Source: Hyphomicrobiales bacterium (lineage in GTDB: Bacteria; Pseudomonadota; Alphaproteobacteria; Rhizobiales; Rhizobiaceae). From it: DNA of 64,000 nucleotides. The position numbers were made by a program, and so were the translations under genes. Shown here one piece after another: positions 17,213 to 25,961 of the stretch (its first letter is position 1; the number at the start of each line of letters is the position of its first letter). Location: the NCBI GenBank assembly GCA_900467745.1, contig UBQW01000052.1, forward strand, positions 1-64,000, read 5' to 3'. A model generated the notes under the pieces. It saw nothing but the letters and a program-made list of their open reading frames with translations, had not been told where the DNA came from and searched no databases.

Positions 17213-17236
17213 CGCGGCTTTCTGAAATGAAGCCGG

Positions 17237-17851
17237 TCAGCGGCTCCGCACCATGGAAATAAACCGGGCTTGATCAGCCGGCTCAGTTTTAAATGTGCCG
17301 GTGAAGGTTGTCGTCAATGTGGTCGAGCCCTGTTTCTGAACGCCGCGCATTGCCATGCACATATGTTCGGCTTCGATCATCACGGCGACGCCGCGCGGAG
17401 CGAGCGTTTCGTCGATCGAGCGGGCGATCTGGGCGGTCATGGTTTCCTGCGTTTGCAGGCGGCGGCCATAGATTTCAACGACGCGCGCGATCTTCGACAA
17501 ACCGAGAACCTTGCCGTCGGGCATGTAGGCCACATGCGCCTTGCCAATGATCGGAACCATGTGGTGCTCGCAATGCGAGAAGAACGGAATGTCCTTCACC
17601 AGCACCATGTCGTCATAGCCGGCGACCTCTTCGAAGGTCCGGCCAAGCACCTCTTCGGCATCCATCTCATAGCCGGCGAAAAGCTCGCGATAGGCTTTCG
17701 CGACACGCGCCGGCGTATCCAGCAACCCTTCGCGCGAAGGGTCGTCGCCGGCCCAGCGGAGCAGCGTGCGCACCGCATCTTCGGCTTCCTTCTGGCTTGG
17801 GCGATTGGCGTCTGGTGTGGTCTGCGGAAAGTTCTTTACGATGGCGTCCAT
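17237..17851 (-). CDS. folE: GTP cyclohydrolase I
   Basis: 204 aa from the ATG at 17851, which follows AGGAGA; an in-frame start eight codons upstream is less likely. FolE signatures: FFSHCEHHMVPIIGKAHVAYMP with zinc ligands Cys and His, LGLSKIARVVEIYGRRLQTQE, and MCMAMRGVQKQGS with the third zinc ligand. It converts GTP to dihydroneopterin triphosphate, the first step of folate synthesis, in the cytoplasm. The 303-bp gap to the divergent IscU-like gene (17852-18154) is promoter space with no further gene seen. Confidence 0.97.
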   Translation of the reverse strand: MDAIVKNFPQTTPDANRPSQKEAEDAVRTLLRWAGDDPSREGLLDTPARVAKAYRELFAGYEMDAEEVLGRTFEEVAGYDDMVLVKDIPFFSHCEHHMVPIIGKAHVAYMPDGKVLGLSKIARVVEIYGRRLQTQETMTAQIARSIDETLAPRGVAVMIEAEHMCMAMRGVQKQGSTTLTTTFTGTFKTEPADQARFISMVRSR

Positions 17852-18154
17852 CTGCAACTGTCTCCTGATCCGCAATGCGGACCGTATTTCGGACTAGCCA
17901 CTGGCAATCCCACTCGGGAATAGTGCACCTTTGGCAGGCTCCGGGGCTTTCAGGGCGAAATTCTGCGGCCCATCCGGCACGGTTTCCCATTCAAACTTAC
18001 CCGAGGCCATTGCATTTTTATGGCCTTCGAACGACATACATATAGGAAAACGGCATCGCTATGTAAGTCTTCCAGCGCGACACGGTGTGTTTTTGTTTGT
18101 GCTACAATAAACGATCAGCCGCCTATCCGCATGAAATATGGAGCGGAATACCCG

Positions 18155-18601
18155 ATGGACGACATCTACAACAGTAAAATTCTCGAATTTGCCGGCAATA
18201 TTCCGCTGATCGGCGCTATCGACGATCCCGACGCCAGCGCCCAGGCGCACTCCAAACTCTGCGGCTCGAAGGTCAGGATCTGGCTGAAGATGGACGGCGA
18301 CACGGTCTCGGCCTTCGCCCACGACGTCAAGGCCTGCGCGCTCGGCCAGGCCTCGTCCTCGATCATGGCCCGCCATGTGGTCGGCGCGACGGCGCAGGAG
18401 TTGCGCCAGGCGCGCGCCGACATGCTTGCCATGCTGAAGGAAGATGGCGAGGGCCCGTCGGGGCGCTTCGAGGATATGCGCTATCTGCGACCGGTCCGTG
18501 AATACAAGGCACGCCACGCCTCCACCATGCTCACCTTCGACGCCGTGGTCGATGCGATTGGACAGGTCGAGGCCAAGCGCGCCGAGACGGTGGAAGCCTG
18601 A
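18155..18601 (+). CDS. Iron-sulfur cluster scaffold (IscU/NifU-N-like) protein
   Basis: 148 aa from the ATG at 18155 (GGAG upstream); the open frame extends further but without similarity. It has the IscU-like fold signature NIPLIGAIDDPDASAQAHSKLCGSKVRIWLKMDG and KACALGQASSSIM, giving two conserved Cys. The third Cys expected near the C-terminus is absent (RHASTM there), a feature of this alphaproteobacterial subfamily. Role is probably in Fe-S handling but may differ from canonical IscU. YidD begins 10 bp downstream, likely cotranscribed. Confidence 0.85.
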   Translation: MDDIYNSKILEFAGNIPLIGAIDDPDASAQAHSKLCGSKVRIWLKMDGDTVSAFAHDVKACALGQASSSIMARHVVGATAQELRQARADMLAMLKEDGEGPSGRFEDMRYLRPVREYKARHASTMLTFDAVVDAIGQVEAKRAETVEA

Positions 18602-18611
18602 GCGGATCGCC

Positions 18612-19013
18612 ATGTGCCAGTTCTGCTCGACGAACCACGATGACGACGAGGACGAAGGCGGCGCCGCCGCGTCCCCCAAGAGAAAACCGGTTCATCACTC
18701 GCGCAATTACACTGGCCCTTTCCTCAAGACACCGGACCGCCTGTTCGGCATGGGTTTGATCCGGCTCTACCAACTGACCCTATCCGGCTTCATCGGCAAT
18801 TCCTGCCGCCACATCCCGACATGTTCCGAGTACGGCTACGAGGCCATCGCCCGGCACGGCCTGTGGAGCGGCGGATGGATGACGCTGTTTCGCGTCGGCC
18901 GCTGCGGCCCCGGCGGCACCAGCGGTCTCGACCGCGTACCGGAAACGCTGGGTGACCGTTTCCATTGGTGGACGCCGTGGCGCTATCTCGCGTTGGGCCG
19001 CAAGCCGACGTGA
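18612..19013 (+). CDS. yidD: Membrane protein insertion efficiency factor YidD
   Basis: 133 aa. The YidD core is clear: LIRLYQLTLSGFIGNSCRHIP, then TCSEYGYEAIARHG with three conserved cysteines, and the GRCGPGG end. It assists YidC/Sec-dependent membrane protein insertion at the inner face of the membrane. An N-terminal extension of about 45 residues (rich in Asp/Glu/Ala, beginning MCQFC) precedes the core. YidD is not beside yidC here; it sits in a small operon with an IscU-like gene and a DUF1697 gene. Confidence 0.95.
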   Translation: MCQFCSTNHDDDEDEGGAAASPKRKPVHHSRNYTGPFLKTPDRLFGMGLIRLYQLTLSGFIGNSCRHIPTCSEYGYEAIARHGLWSGGWMTLFRVGRCGPGGTSGLDRVPETLGDRFHWWTPWRYLALGRKPT

Positions 19014-19537
19014 CCGTTTACGTCGCGCTCCTCCACAGCATCGTTCTGGCGCCGGGCCGCAGAGTGATCATGTCCGATCTGCGCGACATGGCCACGTCGC
19101 TCGGCTATCGCAATCCACGCACTCTTGTTTCGACAGGCAACATCGTCTTCGAGGCGCCATCGTCACCGATTGGAGACATGGAAGCGCGGCTGGAGCAGGC
19201 GTTCCGCGCGCGCTTCGGAAAACCGGTCGATATCCTCGTTCGAACGGCCGAGGATTGGCGCAAGATCGCGGCCGCCAATCCGTTCCCGGATGGTGATGGC
19301 AGCCAGGTGATCCTGCGCGTGATGCGAAAGCCGCTCGACCGCACCGTCATCGAGCGGCTGCAGCCCCACGCCCGGCCGAACCAGCGCCTGGCCGTGATCG
19401 GCGGCGATCTCTGGATCGATTTCGCCGGCAAGCCCAGCGAATGGAAACTGCTCTCCGCGCTGACGACCAAGCGTATGGGTGTCGGCACTCTGCGCAACTG
19501 GAACACCGTTCGCGGCCTCGCCGAAATGCTGAGCTAG
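19010..19537 (+). CDS. DUF1697 family protein
   Basis: 175 aa from the GTG at 19010, which overlaps the yidD stop as GTGA; from here the product begins VTVYVALLHS, matching the usual MTVYVALLRS start of DUF1697. Further motifs: DLRDMATSLGY, VSTGNIVFEA and DLWIDFAGKP. It is a small soluble alpha/beta protein of unknown function, widespread in bacteria. Translational coupling to yidD is likely. Confidence 0.88.
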   Translation: MTVYVALLHSIVLAPGRRVIMSDLRDMATSLGYRNPRTLVSTGNIVFEAPSSPIGDMEARLEQAFRARFGKPVDILVRTAEDWRKIAAANPFPDGDGSQVILRVMRKPLDRTVIERLQPHARPNQRLAVIGGDLWIDFAGKPSEWKLLSALTTKRMGVGTLRNWNTVRGLAEMLS

Positions 19538-19659
19538 AGCCTCTTTTCCTTTACTGCGACGGCAAATCCCGGTATCAGGCGGCGGCGTATTCGTGATCCG
19601 AAACGCGTCATTGCAACCACCCGCATTCGTTGGCGGGACTGGACAAGGAGAAGTCTAAA

Positions 19660-21666
19660 ATGTCCCAATCCGTTTCCCTGACATTCCCCGATGGTTCCGA
19701 GCGCAGCTACGACGCTGGCGCAACCGGTAAGGATGTCGCTGAATCCATTTCCAAGTCGCTTGCCAAGAAGGCCGTCGCCATTGCGATCGACGGCACCGTG
19801 CGCGACCTTTCCGATCCCGTCGTCGACGGCACGATCGAGATTATCACCCGCACCGATCCCCGTGCGCTCGAGCTCATCCGCCACGACGCGGCCCACGTCA
19901 TGGCCGAAGCCGTGCAGGAGCTGTGGCCCGGCACGCAGGTCACGATCGGCCCGGTGATCGAGAACGGCTTCTATTACGACTTCGCCAAGAACGAGCCCTT
20001 CACGCCTGACGATCTGCCAAAAATCGAAAAGAAGATGAAGGAGATCATTTCGCGCAACGCTGCCTTCACCAAGCAGATCTGGTCGCGCGAAAAGGCCAAG
20101 GAAGTCTTCGCCGCCAAGGGCGAAAACTACAAGGTCGAGCTCGTCGATGCGATCCCTGAAGGACAGGATCTGAAAATCTACAATCAGGGCGAATGGTTCG
20201 ACCTCTGCCGTGGTCCGCACATGGCCTCCACCGGCCAGATCGGCACGGCCTTCAAGCTGATGAAGGTCGCCGGCGCCTATTGGCGTGGCGATAGCAACAA
20301 CGCCATGCTTTCGCGTATCTACGGCACGGCCTGGGCCGAGCAGGCGGATCTCGACAACTACCTGCACATGCTGGCGGAAGCCGAAAAGCGCGACCACCGC
20401 AAGCTTGGCCGCGAAATGGACTTGTTCCATTTCCAGGAAGAGGGCCCCGGCGTGGTCTTCTGGCACGGCAAGGGATGGCGGATGTTCCAGGCGCTGACCT
20501 CCTACATGCGTCGCCGCCTTGCCGGCACCTATGAAGAGGTCAACGCCCCGCAGGTTCTCGATGCCTCGCTCTGGGAGACCTCCGGTCACTGGGGCTGGTA
20601 CCAGGAGAACATGTTCGCGGTGAAGTCGGCCTATGCCTTCACGCACCCTGAAGACAAGGAAGCCGACAACCGCGTCTTCGCGCTGAAGCCGATGAACTGC
20701 CCGGGTCACGTGCAGATCTTCAAGCATGGCCTGAAGTCCTATCGCGAGCTGCCGATCCGTCTTGCCGAGTTCGGCACGGTGCACCGCTACGAGGCCTCAG
20801 GCGCGCTGCACGGCCTGATGCGCGTTCGCGGCTTCACCCAGGACGACGCGCACGTCTTCTGCACGGAAGAGCAGATGGCGGCCGAATGCCTGCGCATCAA
20901 CGATCTCATCCTGTCGGTCTATGAAGACTTCGGCTTCAAGGAAATCGTCGTAAAGCTTTCGACCCGTCCTGAAAAGCGCGTCGGCTCCGACGCTCTCTGG
21001 GATCGCGCCGAGGCAGTCATGACCGAAGTGCTGAAGACGATCGAGGAGCAGTCCGAAGGCCGCATCAAGACCGGCATTCTGCCGGGCGAGGGCGCGTTCT
21101 ACGGTCCGAAGTTCGAGTATACGCTGAAAGACGCCATCGGCCGTGAATGGCAGTGCGGCACTACGCAGGTCGACTTCAACCTGCCGGAACGCTTCGGCGC
21201 CTTCTATATCGATAGCAACTCCGAAAAGACGCAGCCGGTGATGATCCATCGCGCCATCTGCGGCTCGATGGAGCGCTTCCTCGGTATCCTGATCGAGAAC
21301 TTCGCCGGCCATCTGCCGCTGTGGATGTCGCCGCTGCAGATCGTGGTCGCGACGATCACCTCGGAAGCCGATGCTTACGGTGAAGAAGTGGCCGAAGCGC
21401 TGCGCGAGGCAGGCCTCCATGTAGAGACCGACTTCCGCAACGAGAAGATCAACTACAAGGTCCGCGAACACTCGGTCACCAAGGTGCCCGTGATCATCGT
21501 CTGCGGCAAGAAGGAAGCCGAAGAGCGCACGGTCAACATCCGCCGTCTCGGCAGCCAGGAACAGAGCTCGATGTCGCTCGACGACGCGATCGCTGCCCTG
21601 ACGCACGAAGCGACGCCGCCGGATGTGCTGCGCAAAGCCGCTGCAAAGAAGGCGAAGGCCGCCTGA
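19660..21666 (+). CDS. thrS: Threonine--tRNA ligase
   Basis: 668 aa, full length. Start ATG at 19660 after AAGGAG. Domains in order: TGS (about 1-65), the N2 editing domain with HDAAHVMAEA (about 75-80), class II catalytic core with zinc ligands in MNCPGH, DDAHVF and the late HRAICGS (motif 3), and the C-terminal anticodon-binding domain (about 555-650). It charges tRNA-Thr with threonine and edits mischarged Ser-tRNA. No T-box leader was seen. A terminator hairpin lies at 21694-21725. Confidence 0.98.
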   Translation: MSQSVSLTFPDGSERSYDAGATGKDVAESISKSLAKKAVAIAIDGTVRDLSDPVVDGTIEIITRTDPRALELIRHDAAHVMAEAVQELWPGTQVTIGPVIENGFYYDFAKNEPFTPDDLPKIEKKMKEIISRNAAFTKQIWSREKAKEVFAAKGENYKVELVDAIPEGQDLKIYNQGEWFDLCRGPHMASTGQIGTAFKLMKVAGAYWRGDSNNAMLSRIYGTAWAEQADLDNYLHMLAEAEKRDHRKLGREMDLFHFQEEGPGVVFWHGKGWRMFQALTSYMRRRLAGTYEEVNAPQVLDASLWETSGHWGWYQENMFAVKSAYAFTHPEDKEADNRVFALKPMNCPGHVQIFKHGLKSYRELPIRLAEFGTVHRYEASGALHGLMRVRGFTQDDAHVFCTEEQMAAECLRINDLILSVYEDFGFKEIVVKLSTRPEKRVGSDALWDRAEAVMTEVLKTIEEQSEGRIKTGILPGEGAFYGPKFEYTLKDAIGREWQCGTTQVDFNLPERFGAFYIDSNSEKTQPVMIHRAICGSMERFLGILIENFAGHLPLWMSPLQIVVATITSEADAYGEEVAEALREAGLHVETDFRNEKINYKVREHSVTKVPVIIVCGKKEAEERTVNIRRLGSQEQSSMSLDDAIAALTHEATPPDVLRKAAAKKAKAA

Positions 21667-21693
21667 GGCCTTCGTGATTTTCGACTGAAAACG

Positions 21694-21725
21694 AAAACGC
21701 CTGGTCAGCAATGATCGGGCGTTTT
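21694..21725 (+). terminator. Hairpin terminator after thrS
   Basis: 8-bp stem AAAACGCC/GGCGTTTT with a 16-nt loop, ending in TTTTG. It is A-rich on the left and T-rich on the right, so it can act in both directions between thrS and the convergent gene. Confidence 0.65.
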
Positions 21726-21749
21726 GCGTTGATGGCGATGTAGGATGCG

Positions 21750-22886
21750 TCAGTCGGAGTCGACGCCACCTGCCGCGGCACCGCTCTGCAACTGCTCGAA
21801 CGAGGGCAGCGGCTGCGCGGCGTGGGATTGTTCCGTCGCGTTCTGCTGCTCCGGCGGCAGTTGCTGCAAAGTCGTGGCGGCCGGTCCCTGGTCCGGCTGC
21901 ACGTCCTTCATCAGGACTTCGACATCGGTGTTCTTACCGGCCTCGACCTTGAATTCGCGCTGGTAGATCTTGTCCTTGTTGCGCGCGACGGCCGAATACT
22001 CGCCCTCGGCAAGCACCATAGTCGGAAACGCGCTGACGCTTTCGCCGACGCTGTCGCCTGCCGCCGTCAGGATCGACCAGGCGGTATCGGCGATCGCTTC
22101 GCCGCCCTTGTCGGAAACCAGCTTGAAGGTGATCTGCGCCGCCTTGTGCTGGATCGTCGCTTCGGTGAGCTTGCCCGCTTCCACCTGGATGTCGGCACGC
22201 ACCGATGCGTTGGTCTCGCCGTAATCGGAAACGACGTGATAGGTGCCGGCGTTGAGCCGCACGACGGTATTCGGCGGCACGTCGGCCATCACCAGACCAC
22301 GCTCGCCGTCATCGCGCACATCGGCCGAATAGATCGAAAAGCTCAGCTGATCCGGCCGGATTTTCACGTCCGATCCCGAGACAGCATTGAGCAGCAGTCC
22401 GCCGGCCTCCAGAACCATTGTCTGCTTTTCAAGCGCACCGTCCTCGGGAACCGAGAGCTTGCGCGTCACGCCGGCGCGGCCGAAGGAAACGTTGACGAAA
22501 TAGTCGCCCGGCGCCAGCTGGAAGTCGGCCGAACCGCCCTGGGAGCTGGCGATCAGCGGCAGCTTGCCGTCGCTGCCCGCGACCGGGCTGAACACATACC
22601 AAGAGAGCCCGTCCTTGACGGCATCGCCCGATGCCGTGAGCTTCGCCTCGAGCGCGACGGAATGCAGCTTCGCGCCCTGGGGCGTCGTGCCGGGCGCGAT
22701 GAAGGCGTTCAGCTTGGGCATCTTCGTCGTGGTGTCGAGCTGCTTGAACTCCTTGAAGGCATCCTGCGCGCCGGCATTGGCGGGGATCAAGGCAAGGAGG
22801 GCTACGGCAACACTCCAGCGGGCGTATGGCAAAATGCCGAGCATGTGTTTTGCGAACCAATTGACAACTGAAATGACAGAGGCCAC
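21750..22886 (-). CDS. Secreted protein of unknown function, repeat-containing
   Basis: 378 aa from a GTG start; the ATG at 22844 would give a cleaner signal peptide (WSVAVALLALIPANAGA, cleavage before QDAF). After it come two or three beta-rich segments with similar texture, each containing LAPGDYFVNVSFG, LNAGTYHVVSDYG and LAEGEYSAVARN, which look like repeated carboxypeptidase-regulatory-like or Ig-like modules. The C-terminus is Gln/Pro/Ala-rich. Probably periplasmic. Found as a conserved hypothetical in rhizobia; no role is known. Confidence 0.75.
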   Translation of the reverse strand: MASVISVVNWFAKHMLGILPYARWSVAVALLALIPANAGAQDAFKEFKQLDTTTKMPKLNAFIAPGTTPQGAKLHSVALEAKLTASGDAVKDGLSWYVFSPVAGSDGKLPLIASSQGGSADFQLAPGDYFVNVSFGRAGVTRKLSVPEDGALEKQTMVLEAGGLLLNAVSGSDVKIRPDQLSFSIYSADVRDDGERGLVMADVPPNTVVRLNAGTYHVVSDYGETNASVRADIQVEAGKLTEATIQHKAAQITFKLVSDKGGEAIADTAWSILTAAGDSVGESVSAFPTMVLAEGEYSAVARNKDKIYQREFKVEAGKNTDVEVLMKDVQPDQGPAATTLQQLPPEQQNATEQSHAAQPLPSFEQLQSGAAAGGVDSD

Positions 22887-22957
22887 TTCAAGACCAACCG
22901 GATGGCAAATTCAAGACCCATCCCCGATACCGCGATGAAAATGAGAGTTTCTACCCT

Positions 22958-23542
22958 ATGAGATCCGATATCAAGCTGATCGACTACCTCGGCGTCCGCC
23001 GTTCCATCCCCGCCTTCCAGATGTCAGAGCCCGGTCCCGAAAAGCCCGAGATCGAGGAAATCCTGCGCCTTGCCTCGCGCGTGCCGGATCACGGCAAGCT
23101 CGCGCCCTGGCGTTTCATCGTCTATCGCGGCGAGGAACGCGCTCGCATCGGCGAGGAGCTTCTGAAGCTTGCTTTGGAAAAGAAGCCCGATCTCTCCGAA
23201 GAGATGATCCAGGTCGAGCGCAGCCGCTTCACCCGCGCGCCCGTCGTCGTCGCGGTCGTCAGCAAGGCCGGCCCGCACGTCAAGGTCCCCGAATGGGAAC
23301 AGCTGATGTCTGCCGGCGCCGTCTGCCTCAACATCATCTTCGCGGCCAACGCCCATGGCTGGGTCGCCAATTGGCTGACCGAGTGGTTCGCCTATGACGA
23401 ACGCGCCTATCCGCTGCTGGGTGTCGAGGAAGGCGAGAAGGTCGCCGGTTTCATCCACATGGGCTCGACGACGTTCCCGCCCGTCGAGCGCCCGCGCCCC
23501 GAGCTTTCCGAGACGGTCACCTGGGTTGGCGGGGAAGGCTGA
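22958..23542 (+). CDS. Nitroreductase family flavoprotein (YdjA-like)
   Basis: 194 aa. The FMN-binding N-terminus RRSIPAFQMSEPGPE and ASRVPDHGKLAPWRFIVYRG match the short nitroreductase subgroup of E. coli YdjA. Later GAVCLNIIFAANAHGWVANWLTEW forms the dimer interface helix. It reduces nitro or quinone substrates with NAD(P)H; the physiological substrate is unknown. The stop overlaps by one base the start of the flavin reductase-like gene, so the two are translationally coupled. Confidence 0.92.
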   Translation: MRSDIKLIDYLGVRRSIPAFQMSEPGPEKPEIEEILRLASRVPDHGKLAPWRFIVYRGEERARIGEELLKLALEKKPDLSEEMIQVERSRFTRAPVVVAVVSKAGPHVKVPEWEQLMSAGAVCLNIIFAANAHGWVANWLTEWFAYDERAYPLLGVEEGEKVAGFIHMGSTTFPPVERPRPELSETVTWVGGEG

Positions 23543-24144
23543 TGTTCTATACGACGGATCAGAACCGGCATGGCCTTGCGCACGATCCCTTCAAAGCGAT
23601 CGTGTCGCCAAGGCCGATCGGCTGGATCGGCAGCAAGGGCAGGGATGGCACGCTCAACCTCGCGCCATATTCGTTCTTCAACGCCGTGTCGGATCGTCCG
23701 AAGCTCGTGATGTTTTCATCGAGCGGCCGCAAGGACAGCTACCGGAATGCCAGCGAGACAGGCGAGTTCACCTGCAATTTCGTGAGCCGCAACCTGATCG
23801 ACAAGATGAACGTGTCCTCGGCCGCCGTCGCCTACGACGTCGACGAGTTCGCATTGTCGGGGCTGACACCGAAGAAGGGTGAACTCGTCGATGCTCCCTA
23901 TGTGGCCGAAGCCTTCGCGGTTCTGGAATGCAAGGTCACCGAGATCATCGAGCCGAAGTCGCTGAGCGGCGAGCCGTCGGAGAACGTCATGATATTCGGC
24001 CAGGTCGTCGGTATCCATATCGATGAGGCGATCCTGCGCGATGGCCGTATCGACATGGGTCTGGCGAGACCGGTCGCGCGCCTTGGCTACATGGATTACA
24101 GCGAGAGCAGCGACGTGTTCGAACTCTTCCGACCCAAGGCCTGA
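23542..24144 (+). CDS. Flavin reductase-like domain protein (DIM6/NTAB family)
   Basis: 200 aa. The FMN-binding split-barrel signature is seen in KAIVSPRPIGWIGSKGRDG, NLAPYSFFNAVSDRPKLVMFSS and GEFTCNFVSRNL. These proteins bind FMN and often act as oxidoreductases with an unknown partner. It overlaps the upstream nitroreductase by one base (TGATG), so the pair may form a two-component or sequential flavin system. This is inferred from arrangement only. Confidence 0.9.
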   Translation: MFYTTDQNRHGLAHDPFKAIVSPRPIGWIGSKGRDGTLNLAPYSFFNAVSDRPKLVMFSSSGRKDSYRNASETGEFTCNFVSRNLIDKMNVSSAAVAYDVDEFALSGLTPKKGELVDAPYVAEAFAVLECKVTEIIEPKSLSGEPSENVMIFGQVVGIHIDEAILRDGRIDMGLARPVARLGYMDYSESSDVFELFRPKA

Positions 24145-24267
24145 AGCGTGCGTCAGTCCTGCTGAACGGTTAAAGTATATGGTGAACCAATCATAAACTT
24201 TTTGCCGCTACCGTCATCCTCAACACTTGGGGTGCGAGAGAATCGCACTTGAGGATCGGGGTTCGCA

Positions 24268-25407
24268 GTGATCGTAGAGGCATTTCTTCGTTGGGTTGAG
24301 ACTGCCAAGGTTGGAGACCGGGCGAGGGCGGCGAGCGCGCTCGGCCGGGCCTACCTGCAGTCTGAAATGTGTCTGGAAGAGCGCAAGGCCGCCGAAATGG
24401 CCATGACCTTCCTGCTCGACGACCCGTCGCCGAAGGTTCGCCTTGCCATGGCCGAAGCAATTGCCTGGTCTCCGGATGCGCCCCGTGCCATCGTCCTGTC
24501 TCTGGCTGGTGACCAGGCCGAGATCGCCTGCCACGCGATCACCTTCTCGCCGCTTCTGTCGGACGCCGACCTTGTCGATCTCGCCGCACGCGGCAGTGGC
24601 GTCACCCGCATGCTGATCGCCGCTCGCTCCAGCATTTCGCGCTCTGTTTCCGCCGCGCTTGCCGAAATCGGCGGCGCGGAAGACGTGCTGTGTCTGCTTG
24701 AAAACGAAGGCGCCGCAATCGCCCCGCAGGCGCTGAAACGCATTGCCGAACGGCTGGGCGACGACTGCGAAGTCCGCAACCTCCTGCTCGATCGCCCGGA
24801 CCTTCCCGCAGACGCCCGTCAACTCCTGACGCAGCATGTCAGCGACGCTCTCATCAATCTGCCCCTAGCGCAGGCTGCGATTGGAACCAGTCGGCTGCAG
24901 CGCGTCGCCCGCGAGGCGACGGAAACCGCGATCGTCGCCATCGCCGGCGAAATCACGCCGCGCGAGGTTGCCGATCTGGTCGAGCATCTGCGCGTCAGCG
25001 GACGCCTGACGCCATCCTTCCTCATGCATACGCTCTGCTCCGGCAAGATCGAGTTCTTCGCCGGCGCCATCGTCAATCTGACCGGCTGCGACGAGCGACG
25101 GGTGCGTTCGATTCTGGCGACCGGCCGCATGCACGCCGTGCGCGCGCTTTACGAATCGGCAGGTCTCGCCCGCGATATCAGCGTGATCTTCGTCGAAGCC
25201 ACCTTGCTGTGGCGCGAGGCGTCTAAATCCACATCAGGCACGATGCTGGCCAATGTCTGCGGCCGGCTGCTGCAGAGTTTCCGCAGCCGTAACACCGCGC
25301 ATGGCGCGGTGCAGGAACTGCTTGAAATGGTCGAGAAGCTGCATGTCGCCGAGCAGCGACAATCGGCACGCGGCTACGCCTATATGACGGCGCTCGCTGC
25401 CGCCTGA
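24268..25407 (+). CDS. DUF2336 domain protein
   Basis: 379 aa starting at GTG 24268. It is mostly alpha-helical with HEAT-like repeats: DPSPKVRLAMAEAIAWSPDAP, TFSPLLSDADLVDLAARGSG and others, typical of DUF2336 (COG5330) in alphaproteobacteria. No catalytic motif or membrane segment. It meets the next gene tail to tail with no spacing. Function unknown. Confidence 0.88.
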   Translation: MIVEAFLRWVETAKVGDRARAASALGRAYLQSEMCLEERKAAEMAMTFLLDDPSPKVRLAMAEAIAWSPDAPRAIVLSLAGDQAEIACHAITFSPLLSDADLVDLAARGSGVTRMLIAARSSISRSVSAALAEIGGAEDVLCLLENEGAAIAPQALKRIAERLGDDCEVRNLLLDRPDLPADARQLLTQHVSDALINLPLAQAAIGTSRLQRVAREATETAIVAIAGEITPREVADLVEHLRVSGRLTPSFLMHTLCSGKIEFFAGAIVNLTGCDERRVRSILATGRMHAVRALYESAGLARDISVIFVEATLLWREASKSTSGTMLANVCGRLLQSFRSRNTAHGAVQELLEMVEKLHVAEQRQSARGYAYMTALAAA

Positions 25408-25821
25408 TTAATTGCTCAAGCGCCTGACGACCCAGGAATAGCTTCCTGAGACGAAGTGCACAGGCGTCGCGAGCGCGGATTTCATCGAATGGCCAGAGGG
25501 AAGGTGCGTGCGTACCTCTGCCGCCATTCTGGATGCTAGGCCGGAAACCCCGGTCTCCGGCTTTTCCTCGATAACGGCAGGCGCTGGTACTGGCGCTGCG
25601 GCGATCACCTTTGGTTCCGGCGGCAGCGGCGGATGCGGCGGCTCGCAGACGGCGATGACCGTCGGGTAGCTGATGTTCGAATAATGCTTCAACTGCCGTT
25701 CGGAATCGGCATCGCACATCGCCACCGTCTCAAAGTGCTTTCCCACCTTCGCCACGTAATTGCACTGCGTGACCGAGTCGTTGCAGCCGAGGATAGTCAT
25801 AGCGATGAGGACAGCTTGCAT
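25408..25821 (-). CDS. Small conserved protein with Pro-rich centre
   Basis: 137 aa. A short hydrophobic N-terminus (MQAVLIAMTILGC) could be a minimal lipoprotein signal, although it lacks a positive charge. Cysteines follow at SVTQC, AMC and AVC. A proline-rich stretch (CEPPHPPLPPEPKVIAAAPVPAP) separates this from a basic C-terminal part. No family was recognised. Its stop codon directly abuts that of the DUF2336 gene. Confidence 0.6.
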   Translation of the reverse strand: MQAVLIAMTILGCNDSVTQCNYVAKVGKHFETVAMCDADSERQLKHYSNISYPTVIAVCEPPHPPLPPEPKVIAAAPVPAPAVIEEKPETGVSGLASRMAAEVRTHLPSGHSMKSALATPVHFVSGSYSWVVRRLSN

Positions 25822-25961
25822 GGGGGCGCTTTCGATATTGAACCGCTCCCCTTAGACGCAGCAATTTCACCCAAATGAAGGCCGCTTTCCGGCATCCATG
25901 CGGAGCAGGATTACAATCAGGAAAGGTGACGCCGTCGATCAGTCCTCGGCGATTGGCCCGA

